Origin: Cryptomeria japonica | Taxonomy: Eukaryota; Streptophyta; Pinopsida; Cupressales; Cupressaceae | Assembly: GCF_030272615.1 (NCBI RefSeq) | Contig: NC_081415.1 | Span: 513,139,034 to 513,203,033, forward strand | Length of the DNA: 64,000 nt | Direction of reading: 5' to 3' | Part shown: one piece after another, positions 10,151 to 21,786 of the stretch | How positions within the stretch are numbered: position 1 is the first letter of the stretch | Layout of the letters: the number at the start of each line of letters is the position of its first letter | Program-made: the position numbers and the translations under genes | The notes under the pieces: model-generated | What the model saw: only the letters and a program-made list of their open reading frames with translations | Database searches by the model: none | What the model was told of the DNA's origin: nothing

Positions 10151-11474
10151 TACCCGCATGATGGGACTAGCCCACCATGGGTAAGGTAAAGTCCATATTA
10201 ATAAAAATTCATACTTCCCAAAGCATTTAAAAATCAAAATGATACTAAATTGTTTAAACATGAAAATGATTCATTTCCAGATAATTTCATGAGCACACAC
10301 ACAAACAATGCCAAGATCCAAAATTCATAGAGATATTTACCAGTAAGGCAAATGGTGAAGTAAAATCTCACAAGAACCAAATAGATAATGGTTTAGGCAA
10401 CAATATAAGAGGTAATTTCCAGAAGTTGATTTCAAGAAAAAAACATACAACAAATAGACAAATGAACCATTTCTTTCCTATAAGAAATCATATGATATAA
10501 GCTTCACAAAATCAACAATAATAGGCATTTCTTGTTCCATTCCAATCATTTCAAAAAAATTCACAAGGGGGTTTGCATTTTTTCAACACACAGGAAGGAA
10601 CTAAAAAAATCAAAATTAAATTTAAAACAAGAAGAGATCATCCAACCTTGAAGAAAACTAGCAAGAAAAATGATAGATAATCCCAATCCTTGCAAACCAA
10701 ATCAAATTCCAGCTCCTCCTTCAAAATGGTTTTCTAAATTTCTCTCGAAAAATTCTGCCTTTCCATTCCCGTGAATTTCCAATAATATATGGGAAAATAA
10801 TTTCAACCTAAAATTTCTAGGTTGAAACTTTTCTCCACCAATCAGATACATTTATTTTAAAAGTAAAAAACAATCATATTTACTCCTTTTCCATCAATAA
10901 TTCTTTTCCAACAATTACATTGAAAAAGTCAAATGGAAAGGTAAAAAGAAAAACTTTTTATTTTATTTTCTATTTCCAAAATACTTTCCTTCAACATAAC
11001 CATTTAACACTTAAATGGCTAGGCAATTATTTACTTCCTTCCACAAAATATATTAATGCACTTTATAGAATGAAATAAGCCATTTAACCATTTAATCTAG
11101 CAAATCATTAATTTAATCAAATCAATAATCTTAGAGCATAATAATTAACTAATTATGCCAACATAAGATAGCATCATCCATTCAATTAAATAACCATTTA
11201 GATAAATAGAAACACGCAAAATGAAGAATGATCAAATGATGACTCACAAATGACCAAACCAAAGCACTATGACTCACATAGCAGCCAGATGGAAAGACAA
11301 CTGGCTGACAACACTCACACGAGTGTCACTGCAGGTCAAGATAGGGTCCAACAATTATGTCCTCCACTCCCATCGGACATATAAGGCATGCTTAGACCTG
11401 TGAAACCAGGTGGAGCCGATACCTCGTACCTGCCTAGTAAAAGTACCTACAATGTCCTGCACCAAATAACCACA

Positions 11475-11574
<100 letters not shown>

Positions 11575-11875
11575 CACGACACACACACCGATGAAGGAGA
11601 ATCATGATGTTTCCTATCTCACTAGAGTGAGTGAAGGGAAATCATCTCCTCGCATCCCATACATATGCAAACACGTAACACATAAATAACGCATCGCACA
11701 TATAAGGTAAGAGTGTTAGTCCATGATAATGATCCATATTGCATAAAATCATACACCACAAATCCAGATAAAGCATGAAATAATATCGCATAAAATCTAA
11801 ATCAATATACAATAATGTTCCACTGAAGTCAATCAAAAACATACAAAAAGAGTTTGATCAAGGAGGGGTACTACA

Positions 11876-13188
11876 TTTGGTCTCATCATCATAAGAACAT
11901 GACCCCCTTTGAGCAAAGAAAAATTCCATGCGTTTATTGAATTTTCTTCTAATCTTTTGACCTCTAGTTGATCTCCCTATTGTAGACCTACTACATGTCT
12001 CACTTTCATTTTATATTCCGGCATTTCCCCCACTCAAGGAAGACACATCTCACAAATACGTATTTGGTGGTACTTGCACTCCATCAAATGAGAGAGTTAG
12101 TTAGTAATGAGAGAGATATTTTGCAAATGAGGGTAATGTTGATGAAGAAGTCAGCCCTAAAGTTGATGTTGAGATTAAAATTTGAATAAGTCCAACTGGG
12201 GCCTCAAGCATTGATAACTATATTAGATTTTTTGCTAATGTCTAGGTTTGAAAAACCGAGGAAGTTTGTTTTCCAAGTAATTTAAAAAAAAAAAACTATT
12301 TCTTTAGGGTGTATTGACTTATACCTATCAATCTATGAGACTATACAAGATCCGTGTCAAAGGGGTTTAGGTTCCTACACATGTAATTCAATTATCTTAT
12401 GTTAGCTAAGAATTGTATGATACATATACTAAATATTACATAGTACACAACATGAACTATGTAGACAAGAAAAATATTTTTAAAAAAAATATGCTGTAAT
12501 CATAATCATTGTAAATTTTTTAATTCCTTGCCTTTCCTTTATGTAGACTATGCAATATCCTCAACTAAAGGGTTGACGATGTTTGTAGTCAATTACCTGT
12601 TTCCACCAAGGGTGACAACATCACACAAAATATATACATGAAATAAACACCATCAATTGAGCATCCTAAGCATTACATTTGTAAGTTTATAAACAATAAA
12701 TATATATTTATCATAAGCATCATAAAAATCACATACATATCATTATATATTAATTGAGCATCATAAGCATCACATATGTGTCATCATAAACATGTAATCC
12801 ATCACATATGTATCATAAAACACCATCCATCACATAGGTAATAAATAATCCACATTAAATAAATCAACACAAAGCTCAAAAAATGTCACATGTATCATCA
12901 TAAACATGTAATCCATCACATAGCTAATAAACAGTCCAAATTCCATAAATAAACACAACTTAAAAACTATCACATAAATAGTCACTCTCCCTATCTCCAT
13001 CTCCTCGAGGTGGCATAGTTCTACTATTAGGACCTTCTAGAGGTGGAACATGAATGAAAAACATTAAAAGGTGCATCATGAATTAATTATGTAATGGAAG
13101 ATTTCAAAACATAATGAATTAATTATGTAGCCATATAAGTCAAATAAATTTCTCTCAAGAAATCAATATTAAATAGATAATATACTAA
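11876..13188. other. AT-rich non-coding stretch with short local repeats
   Basis: I recognise no gene. Between about 12600 and 12960 the sequence contains repeated CATCATAAAxxTGTAATCCATCACATA-like blocks, for example at 12783-12809 and 12896-12922. Stretches of CATAAGCATCA also recur. It looks like decayed repeat DNA. Confidence 0.6.
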
Positions 13189-13273
13189 TTGCATACCTCA
13201 TACATTTCATTCATGGTATTGATCTTCTTATTCATCCAACTCATCATCATGACCATCATGATCATGATCATGA

Positions 13274-13276
13274 TTG

Positions 13277-13324
<48 letters not shown>

Positions 13325-13545
13325 CATCACCACCACCACCACCACCACCACCACCACCATCATCATCTTCATCACCATCACCATCACCGTCACCATCACC
13401 ATCACTGTCACCATCACCATCACCATCACCATCACCATCACCATCACCATCACCATCACCATCACCATCACCATCACCATCACCATCACCATCATTATCA
13501 TCATCATCATCATCAGCTTCTTCTTCTTCATCATCATCGAGTAAC
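13274..13545. repeat. Compound (ATC)n/(CAC)n/(CCATCA)n microsatellite
   Basis: An uninterrupted trinucleotide tract changes along its length. Pure ATC repeats run about 13277-13325, CAC repeats about 13326-13358, a long hexamer (CCATCA)n with two CGT/CTG variants about 13372-13495, and ATC again after that. The long serine, histidine and methionine/valine reading frames on both strands are products of the repeat and are not genes. Confidence 0.95.
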
Positions 13546-13624
13546 TATCAATCATGATCATCATCTACATCATCTTCTACTTCTTTGGTATCTTCTTCTT
13601 CATTCACACCTTGGGTGGAAGTGA

Positions 13625-14857
13625 ATGATATTACATATACTTTTGGGATGAACACCATTGAGAGTCATAGACCCAAGTTAGTCTAAAAGGAAAATATCTA
13701 TCCATTTCCATGTTCATGCATACTTACATCACTAATGTTGCCCTTGTGTATCCTAAACATTGGAGAGACCTTATTTGACTTTCTTAATCAATGTGGTTGT
13801 TGTCCTAATATGAAATATTGAGTTCTAACCTTGCCTTTGTATCAAACTTCTCACATCATGTTTCTTCAACAAAACACACTATTCCCAATCTTCCTCAATA
13901 CCCTCAATGGAGGGGCATGTATAATGGTTTCAACATACAAAGTCAATGATCATACACTCCATTCTTCTAGACACCCTTGGATACATTACATGGCTTCTAG
14001 GCTTGGGAAAACTAATATGAATTGAGCCAACACCATGAGGATAGGGTAAAGTATCATGGCAACTAATCATAATTTGTGTAGATAGGGTTCACACCTAAGT
14101 GTTGGATCTCAACAATGCCACACTTCCAAAATTGTCAGCCTCAAGACTTCTCCTATTGGGTCAATACTCATTGATGGCCACAAGGCCAAATCAATGTATC
14201 TAGGCTTCAAAATCCTTACTTTAGGCTTGGAGGACCCTACACAAGGTCTATGAATTTTACCATTATAATTATTTTTTAGTGGATGTGGATCTATACTATC
14301 ATTTTCAAAATAGTGTTATGAATATTCACAAAAGGAAAGGTAAGTGGAAAGAGTCACATCCCAAAGTCCAAACAAGGCAATAGCTCAAAACAAAAAACAA
14401 TTATCACAAGACAACTAAGAGGAGGAGGTTATCCCTAGTCATTTGATTTTCTCTTTATCTACAATTTCTTTTTTTGTATATGTCACTTGAAACTACACTT
14501 CTATTACCCTATTGCAAACAATAGGAATAATTTTGTAAAATTAGCAGTAGCACTATCTTTTCACCTAGCTATAGTGAATGTCTCGAATAATATTTGGTGG
14601 TTCCTTAGTAAGAATACAAATGTGTCTCATGTAGCATAGGAGCTCATTTTCTATGTGAAAATCAAGAACCTACCACCTAACTGTGAATTTTTGGTATATG
14701 TCAAAGAATTCAACATCTCTAATGTTAAGTTAAGGTCATTCTAATGTTTCATGCTTGCAAGAACCAAGTGTTGCAGATGAAAGATAAGTCAACCAAACAA
14801 AAACCTTATCAATACTCGCGTTCTTGTGTCAAATGTTCAATTGAAAAAAAATGTTTT
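13625..14857. other. No recognised gene
   Basis: This is AT-rich sequence with short reading frames only. I found no domain motif, repeat end or RNA gene that I can support. Confidence 0.5.
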
Positions 14858-15275
14858 AGGTACGTGGAGCACCTTTGATGATGGTAATTTTAAAACTCAC
14901 GTCAAGTCTACATGAACTGCAAAAGCTTGTAATAAGTATGCATGACTATCTCCTTACCCAAAATGTAATCCTTCCATTGCATGCAAACCTAAATGATAGC
15001 ATATATCTCTTTGTTATATTTTAGGTACTTATCCACTATGTTATAAAATATCTTGTTATGATAAATAGAAAAAAGTCTCGAGTGACATTATGTTAGAAAT
15101 GGCTCACCATTGTAGGTACATGGAGCATCTTTGATGGTCATTTTGCAACTCACATTGAGTCTACATTAGCTACAGAAGCTTGTGATAAGTATGGATGACT
15201 GTCTCCTTCCAATATGTAGTCCTTTCATTGTATGAAGACCTAAACAATAGCATAAATCTCTGTCATATTTTAGGG
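14858..15275. repeat. Diverged direct duplication, period about 255 bp
   Basis: Segment 14858-15029 (GGTACGTGGAGCACCTTTGATG onward) is repeated at 15113-15275 (GGTACATGGAGCATCTTTGATG onward) with many substitutions. Both copies end in a shared TATTTTAGG. On the minus strand each copy contains a short coding-like stretch including EGDSH or GDSHAYL followed by LHVP. This could be a decayed duplicated exon or transposon domain, but I cannot name it. Confidence 0.65.
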
Positions 15276-15644
15276 CCTTTCTTACCTTTGGGGTTGAGTT
15301 TATCTTCAACCAATATTTTGATGTTTAAAGATGTCATTTTCATCTAGATGTACTGATGATAGATGCTAGACATTACAATTTATAAAGAACAAATGCTTCT
15401 TAGAGTTCTTGATATCAAGTTTTAAACACAATGTGTGTTAAGTATTGATGTAGTCAAATACAAATTTTGTCTCACACTTGCCACAAAATTTACTATTCTT
15501 CATTTGTATCTTTTGGAAAAATATTCCTTGATGACCTCCATGAAACCATCCAAACTGAATTCACCTCCATCACTAAATCGAGGGGAGTTCCTTCAACTCC
15601 TCCTTGGCTAGCAAGCTAGCATTCCAAAACTGTTGAACTAGAAT

Positions 15645-15836
15645 TCTAATTTAAGTAGGGCAGACATAAATTCTAATTTAACTAAAATTCTCTAATCTAA
15701 AAATTTACAAAGAAATACATCACCAAATTTTAATTTAAGTAGGGAAAACATAAATTCTCATTTAAGTAGGGAAGAAATAAATTATAATTTAACTGAAATT
15801 CTCTAATCTAAGAAATTACAAAGAAATAAATCTCCA
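15645..15836. repeat. AT-rich tandem repeat, about two units
   Basis: The block TAATTTAAGTAGGG ... CTAATCTAAxAAxTTACAAAGAAATA occurs twice, at about 15649-15733 and 15738-15836. The second unit carries an extra internal TTTAAGTAGGGAAG copy. This is a plain local duplication with no coding sense. Confidence 0.75.
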
Positions 15837-15839
15837 ATT

Positions 15840-18129
15840 TAGAAATATAATCATCAACAACATCTACATCAATTTTACTGTCAAACTTAGGGATGTCACA
15901 ACTTATTTTGGTTACTTTGGAGCATTAGCACAAATCAGTTCATCATCCTTGAACTTTGTTTTCCTCAAGCCACATAAAATCAACAACTTGAAGGAATTTG
16001 AGGAGTTAGTAGCTAGTTCTTCAATATCATTGAATCTCGTCTTTAATTCAAATATCCAATATCTGACTACATTTGATGGTACATGCAAGAGCAACTAGGT
16101 TGTGATATCACTTATCTACATCAGGCTAGTAATTTAGGGAACAATACACTAATTGAGAAATTTATTGTACCAAACATAAAATTTGAACAAAATAAAACAC
16201 AAAATTGATAATTATAATATAGCTGTTACATGGGCTTAAGTTTATAGTTGACACTCTTCTTGGGTGCCTTAAGTTTATAGAAATGGGATCTAGAGGGTGT
16301 CTTTGAACAAACCAACATAAACACTAACTAACAGTTGTCATGAGCACTCGTTCAAGTGTCTAGACCTGAAGATGAAAACTCATAGTTTTTTTGAAGTCGA
16401 GGGACAAAAACCTTCTAGATCTTATGACGAAGGATGAAACCCCTTTGGTTGAAGGAGTGATCTCATGTAGAGCTCGCATTTGAGTTTTAATGGTGGCTAA
16501 AATTGATGATATTGAGTTTACATGAAACTTATAGATGACGTGGATGTAATCATTTATGTTACAGTTCATTGTAGTTGTTGTCGACTTGTAGTAGAATATT
16601 GTAATGCCCCAATTAATATAATAGATGACCCGTGATCTAGATTCTTCTAAGTATCATATTCTCAGTTTGTTGTTGCGGTTTTGTATGCATAGGTTGTTAT
16701 CATTGCAATTGTCATACTTTAGTCTATTATTGTTGTGGTAGAAATGTTTCGTAAACCATTTTCAACATGTTTAATATAAATACAATTTATAGTTTATCTT
16801 TCATTGTGGATTTCCTCCATAATTTGGGTTATCCATGTAAACGCAAGATTGGAACAAAATTTTGTGGGTACGCTATTATTTATATGAATGTGATGGGAAA
16901 CTTCTAGTTTTGTGAGACTTGAGCAAAATAGATTAGGGTTTGTTTATTTTAGGGTTAAATAATGAAGTCTAAAGCATATTTTTAGAGTTCTCATGTCACA
17001 TTAATATAACCTAGGTATTTTTTGAGGTTTTGGTTAAATATTTAATTCCAAACTTTAAATAGCCAAAATATTTTCACAAGATTTTGTGGTTATGTTTTCT
17101 ATTTGGGGATTCATTGATTGAGCCCATGTAATAGCTTTGTGAAGTCATTTGTGCCTTCAAAATTCAAAACCATGGTGGCTATGGTTTGCATATGATAACT
17201 ATTCATTTCTTGTAAGAGTAGAAAATCATAATGGTAAATGCTACAAAATGCTTACATAGGAACTCAAATAATCACCATTTATCAAAACACACTAAACTCC
17301 TATGAAAGTTTCCATTTATCACCATCTATCTACATCCAAGAATTGTTTCAATCAGACCATCTGCCTTCAAATGTGTGTGATTTATCATTGTTAACAAAAA
17401 TTTGTATAGAAAATTTTGTATTCAAGTGGATTGTCCTAGATTTACACAAGTATGTTGGAATGAAAATATCTTCATAATGAAGTGGTATAGCATCCTTGCA
17501 TGCCGGGTATATGGGAAGGTCCAAATTTTGAGTCATTTGTGGTTCATGGGAAATTACAAGGTATGTGTACCTTGCATCCCTGCATCGGGAAGATAGAGAA
17601 CAACAAGCTTGAAATTTGTACATGTACCAGAATTGCAAGCATTGGGACGGAAATGTCTTGCAAAAACCTTGAATCCCTACATCTTGGAGGCAAGGGAAAA
17701 AATTAAAAAAAAATTGTACCACCTCATATCCAAAATACAAGCAATGCCCTAGAGATATCATGGCATAAATTTAGAGTCACTGAGGTGATACTTCACTGGT
17801 AGACCGTCAAATACCATTAAGCATATTACTGTCTCTATTAGTAGAAGAAAACAATCTCCTGGGAACTGTGACGACTATCACTTCATGCAAGTACTTGAAT
17901 TCCTCCTAAATAAAAGCCCTTTTTGTAGATTAAAGGGGTAAAATAGCACTATTACTGTTATGTTCTCCCTACTTACAACCTGAATTTCAATGAAATAATT
18001 AAAGAAAAGGTTAATCACACATATAGCTAACAAGTTGCACACCGATTCCTTCACTGACCTGTGTATTAAATAACTATTATGTAGTAAGATGCCAAACCTT
18101 GACATTATTAAAATGAACTCATACACTAC
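15840..18129. other. No recognised gene; possible intron or flank of the prohibitin exon
   Basis: Short open frames occur on both strands (15912-16094, 16360-16569 and 17348-17761, all minus) but none shows a motif I recognise. I searched the minus strand by eye for the prohibitin exons that should follow the one at 18130-18300 and found none. A TGTAATGCCCC string at 16602 resembles an LTR end but has no partner. Confidence 0.45.
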
Positions 18130-18300
18130 CTCTCGTTGAGTGATCAGTTGACTTGTGTTGTACTGGGTAACCACTGCTTTCAAGGTTTCATTAATTATAG
18201 AAGGTAATATTCTCTCATTATAGTTATCTCCAAGTGCCCTATAAATGGTTGGAAGTTGATCGGGCAGTGGCCTTGTCAGAACACGAAGCCCAATTTTAAC
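18130..18300 (-). pseudogene. Prohibitin (type II, PHB1/2/6-like) single exon
   Basis: A stop-free stretch of exactly 57 codons matches the middle of plant type II prohibitin. It begins [11 protein letters not shown], continues [20 protein letters not shown] and ends [17 protein letters not shown]. It is flanked on the minus strand by an acceptor (TTGTTATGTTATAG) and a donor (GAG then GTAGTG), so it reads as a phase-0 internal exon. Prohibitins form ring scaffolds in the mitochondrial inner membrane. I see neither the preceding exon (the YNVEGGHRA region) nor the following one (the SREIRKILTERA region) nearby. It is therefore either a gene fragment or one exon of a gene with introns longer than the visible flank. 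A few substitutions relative to the usual plant sequence (for example VVTQYNTSQ) look mild. Confidence 0.82.
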
Positions 18301-18649
18301 CTATAACATAACAAGGTAAGGATATTGATGAATGCCGCTAAAATTCACATCATGCAGTTGCATCACATTCAAAACAAATAGGAAACTAATATGCATATTT
18401 ATTATTATCTGTGGTAGAGATTAAGATGCAATGTATTTGGCTAAAAAGCATATCTAAGACCAAATATTTTACAAATATCCCCAGAATTTTGAACAAATCA
18501 TATCCAAAAACCCCAAGAGTTATAGAAAATTAATAACTTCCTACGCTTGAGAAACAACTTGCTCTCACTACTTTAAAGGCTTAAACAAAAGGCTATAATG
18601 CACTTGCTTTGAAAAATACTGTTTAAAGAAAGACATTTGATGCAGAGTA

Positions 18650-18746
18650 CTTAATTGAAGAAACAATATTCAATATTCATGCATACTTGAAAGGACAATA
18701 TTCATGCATACTTAATTGAAGAAACAATATTCAATATTCGTGCATA
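18650..18746. repeat. Short tandem repeat, period 58 bp
   Basis: The unit ACTTAATTGAAGAAACAATA followed by TTCAATATTCATGCAT occurs at 18650-18687 and again at 18708-18745. A partial copy (CAATATTCATGCATACTT) lies between them. It sits in the putative intron between the two candidate exons. Confidence 0.75.
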
Positions 18747-18768
18747 CTATGCATGGAATCAATCTTAC

Positions 18769-18858
18769 CTGAGGAGCGCGCGATTGTGGAGAGATTGCTC
18801 CAGGGGGAAGGGAGCCAAGAGTAGCTTCACCGTCTTTGGCAAATGATGCTCCCGACAT
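18769..18858 (-). CDS. Candidate first exon, 30 codons, unknown protein
   Basis: On the minus strand an ATG at 18858 opens a 30-codon stretch (MSGASFAKDGEATLGSLPPG, then AISPQSRAPQ) that ends at a strong donor, CAG|GTAAGA. It is noticeably GC-richer than its surroundings and carries CpGs (CGCGCG), like a real plant 5' exon. The next candidate exon downstream on this strand is the prohibitin exon at 18300, about 470 bp away. The usual prohibitin N terminus is not seen, so a joined transcript would be atypical. It could equally be an unrelated or chance exon. Confidence 0.35.
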
Positions 18859-18872
18859 GTGCAGCTTCAACG

Positions 18873-18951
18873 TCTTTTAAAATGAACCCGCATTATTATT
18901 TTTTTTATTTTTTTTTAATAATAATAATGCGGGTTCATTTTTTAAAAAATC
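18873..18951. repeat. Perfect hairpin, 22-bp stem
   Basis: Arms 18879-18900 (AAAATGAACCCGCATTATTATT) and 18920-18941 are exact reverse complements around a 19-base T-rich loop. The pairing extends further outward with a 2-base bulge into TTTTAAAA. It begins about 15-20 bases upstream of the candidate minus-strand ATG at 18858. It may be a small MITE-like foldback or a 5' UTR hairpin. Confidence 0.85.
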
Positions 18952-18959
18952 AAATTTGG

Positions 18960-20205
18960 TAACAATATACCTTCTCAGTCGGAAACCTCCATCAAAATTT
19001 TAGACCAAATGTATTAGTGTTAGTAGAATTAGAGCCTCATTCCCTTACTTCCTATGCTAGATTGGTTGCATGGGTTTCTGCTATTGTTTTTGTCCTCCCA
19101 CTTGGGGGCTCAACTACCTATCCACTTCCCTTGTTATTTCCTAGCTTTTTCTCCTGATTATTCAACATTTCCCCCTAAATGGGAGTCTTTTGATGAGGAA
19201 TGCCTATCTATTCAAAGTGTTTGTCCTTCCTTACTCCTAAATGTTCCATGATTAAATATGATGCTTCCTAGATGAGTGTGGATTGAAATAAGAAAGGTCA
19301 ATCTCTCATGGTTCCTACTCGCAAATGGTTCTCCTACGATTGAAGCTAGGCCACAACTCTACCTTTTTGTAATTATCTACTTTGTTGTTTTGTCCCTTTC
19401 AACAACTTTTATTTATTTTTCTTTTCAACGTTTGACCATTCTACCTTTTTTTCTTGTTTGTTACCCCTTCAATAGCCTCCTAATTTTTAACAATATTTAA
19501 GCCCTATAAAAAAGCAACTTATCTTAATAAAAAACATGTCACGATATATTTATTTTCTCAAAATTTATTCATCAGAACACAAGGTTTGGGTATAAATTGT
19601 AATCCATATTTTTTTTGTGTAATCAAGAAATAAGTCATTTAAATTTTAAGGTCCTTATTTAAAAAAAAGGTTGCATCATTTCACTCATACACCTAATTCT
19701 TTTATTAAACTTTACAAATAATTAATTTTCTCTTTGAAAAATTAAACATATATTTATTTATTATTTTTTTCTAACCAAATTTAAAGATAAATGTGGAGTT
19801 AGATTTTCAAAAAAGAAAGGATAAGAAGTAGATAGGTGGAGTTATACTCAAAAGCCATTATTTATTAAAAAAAAGAATGGATAATTAGAAGGGTTATTTC
19901 AAAGTGTTATCTAGAGAAAGAGCATGTAAACAAGGATTTATTACTCTTCATTTCATTTTACTTTATAATTATTTAAGAATTATTTAATTTTATCTACATT
20001 ATTTGATAAAGAGATATTTATTTACTTAATTTTACTCAAGGGTTTTCTTTGATGTAAATAGTTCATGCCAAATCTACAAGTGGAATCATCTTGATTAGTT
20101 AAAAAAAATTAAAAATATATGTTTCTACTGACCATTGACTTTTTAAAAAGTGTTCAACTTATTGGTAGTCACATTAATTTTTTAGCCAGAGAATGTATGA
20201 GAGTT
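18960..20205. other. AT-rich stretch without recognised features
   Basis: Short chance reading frames occur (19054-19251, 19276-19500) with no recognisable motif. The right end abuts the LTR of Copia element G. I see nothing else to support. Confidence 0.5.
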
Positions 20206-21026
20206 TGTTGTTGTAGAAATTACGAGTCTATGAAGCTACAAACACTTCAATGGATCAAGAAAGAAAATATTCAACCACATAAGAGAATGTTGTAACTTGA
20301 GAAATGAAGAACAATGGAGATCAAGAAGCAATGCTTCAGATGCAACTAAAATGAATTTCTATGAATTTCTATGTTACAATATATAAATGAGATTTTCTTA
20401 TATAGGAAAGTGAGATGTAGTAAGTACAATTACCCTGTGACAAAATTAAATACAAAATGTTGACTCACTTCTATCTAGAAGGACACCTAAGATAACTAAC
20501 ATGAACAATATTAAATGATTGTTTCAAGTGACAACTAAGTTATCTTAAGTAAACTTAACATGTGTGAATAGGTTCTAATGGATAACTAGTTAGTATCATT
20601 ATTCACACTGACACCCTTCCTTAAGAGCAACTTGGGAGAAGAATTATTATGCAAGACTAATTATGAAGATGCAATATATGGGTCATGACAACTAGGCCAT
20701 GTTAGGTACCCATGCACAACTAATATCTTATAAAGGGAGAAAAGGAGAAAATCTAATGGGACAAAACTCCTCTCCAAAAAAGAGATAAGAAAGATATGGA
20801 CAAGTGGTAGTTCATGTGATGTCTTGGGGTCTCACATCAATAACCCATGAACTACATCATGTAAGCGTAGAAGACATTTAGATGAAGGCAATGAAATGAA
20901 ATGTGTTGTTAGCTTAAGGCAATATATACAATGCATAAATTAGTTACCTCCATTGGAGGAATGATAGATAGGTATCATTGTTGAATGGTAGAAACAAAAA
21001 ATAAAAACAATGACATTATGCTAACA
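20206..21026 (-). repeat. Copia element G: 3' LTR (about 820 bp)
   Basis: On the minus strand this starts TGTTAGCATAATGTC at 21026, immediately after a polypurine tract, and ends ...CTACAACAACA at 20206. The TG...CA ends are present. A TATATAAG-like promoter stretch (CCTATATAAGAAA, about 20395-20410, minus) is plausible. No matching 5' LTR was found upstream of the G gag (right of 44900), so the outer boundary rests on the terminal motif alone. Confidence 0.7.
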
Positions 21027-21040
21027 TTGCCCCCCTTAAT
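21027..21040 (-). promoter_or_regulatory. Polypurine tract of element G
   Basis: The minus-strand sequence AATTAAGGGGGGCAA lies directly before the LTR start TGTTAGC. It fits the plus-strand primer position after the RNase H coding end. Confidence 0.75.
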
Positions 21041-21786
21041 TCATTTTTTCTACAAATGTATCCAAAAACAGTTCAAATTGACCTTACGAAGAGACTTGGT
21101 GAGAATATCAACAATCTGAGAATTTGAGGGACAATACTAGAGCTAAATGTGGTGTTGCAATACATTCTCTTGAATGTAGTGACATTCAACCTTTATATCC
21201 TTGGTGCAATCATGAAAAACTAGGTTCTTGAAAAGTTTCAACACTCTCTAGTTGTTGCACAAAAAAATTGGTGGTCGATCCTCTGTAATATCCATATCAG
21301 CTAGAATGTTATGTAACCAGATCACCTTGCACATATCTCCCTATACAACATAATATTTAGCCTTCATGGATGACATAAACAAAATTTTGATTCTTACTAA
21401 TCCATAAAATAGGACCAGATCCAAGATGAAAAGGATAGCTTGATGTTGATTTGTGATCATCTAGAGACCTAGCATAGTTTGAGTAAACATATCCCTATAA
21501 GAAAAACTTATCATTCTTCTTATATTAAAGACTGTACTAAAGAGTACCTCAAACATAGAGCAAAACATGCTTGGTTGCAATCCAATGAGATTTCTTTGGC
21601 TCCTACATTAACCTTAATAGATAACTCACAACAAAGCATAATTCTGATTTGGTACATACACCAAGTAGATTCATATTAATTTTAGGGGAATCCTAGAAAC
21701 ATGATAGTTTCAAAATTTTCTCCATGGGTGCACACAAATCTTTACAATCAAACATACTAAAAAGGGCAAGGAGTGTTTTCGCATAT
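21041..21786 (-). pseudogene. Copia element G: RT end and RNase H
   Basis: Read on the minus strand, the sequence starts YAKTLLALFSMFDC at the insertion point of element A. Further along it shows SLDDHKSTSSYPFHLGSGPI (RNase H) and, near the end, VFHDCTKDIKVECHYI and SQIVDILTKSLRKV. These are the usual last blocks of Copia pol. Many stops and small frame changes are present. Its upstream half resumes at 41928 on the far side of element A, so the two pieces belong to one element. Confidence 0.87.

Noticed and set aside
13189-13624. Long Ser/Pro, poly-His and Met/Val reading frames on both strands
   Set aside because: They are translations of the ATC/CAC/CCATCA microsatellite in different frames and have no independent coding support.
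16602-16640. TGTAATGCCCC string resembling the end of the L/H LTRs
   Set aside because: No further LTR homology or partner end could be seen, so the 10-base match may be chance.
17348-17761. A 137-codon minus-strand frame near the prohibitin exon
   Set aside because: It does not resemble any prohibitin exon or other domain, and overlapping frames of similar length exist on the other strand.
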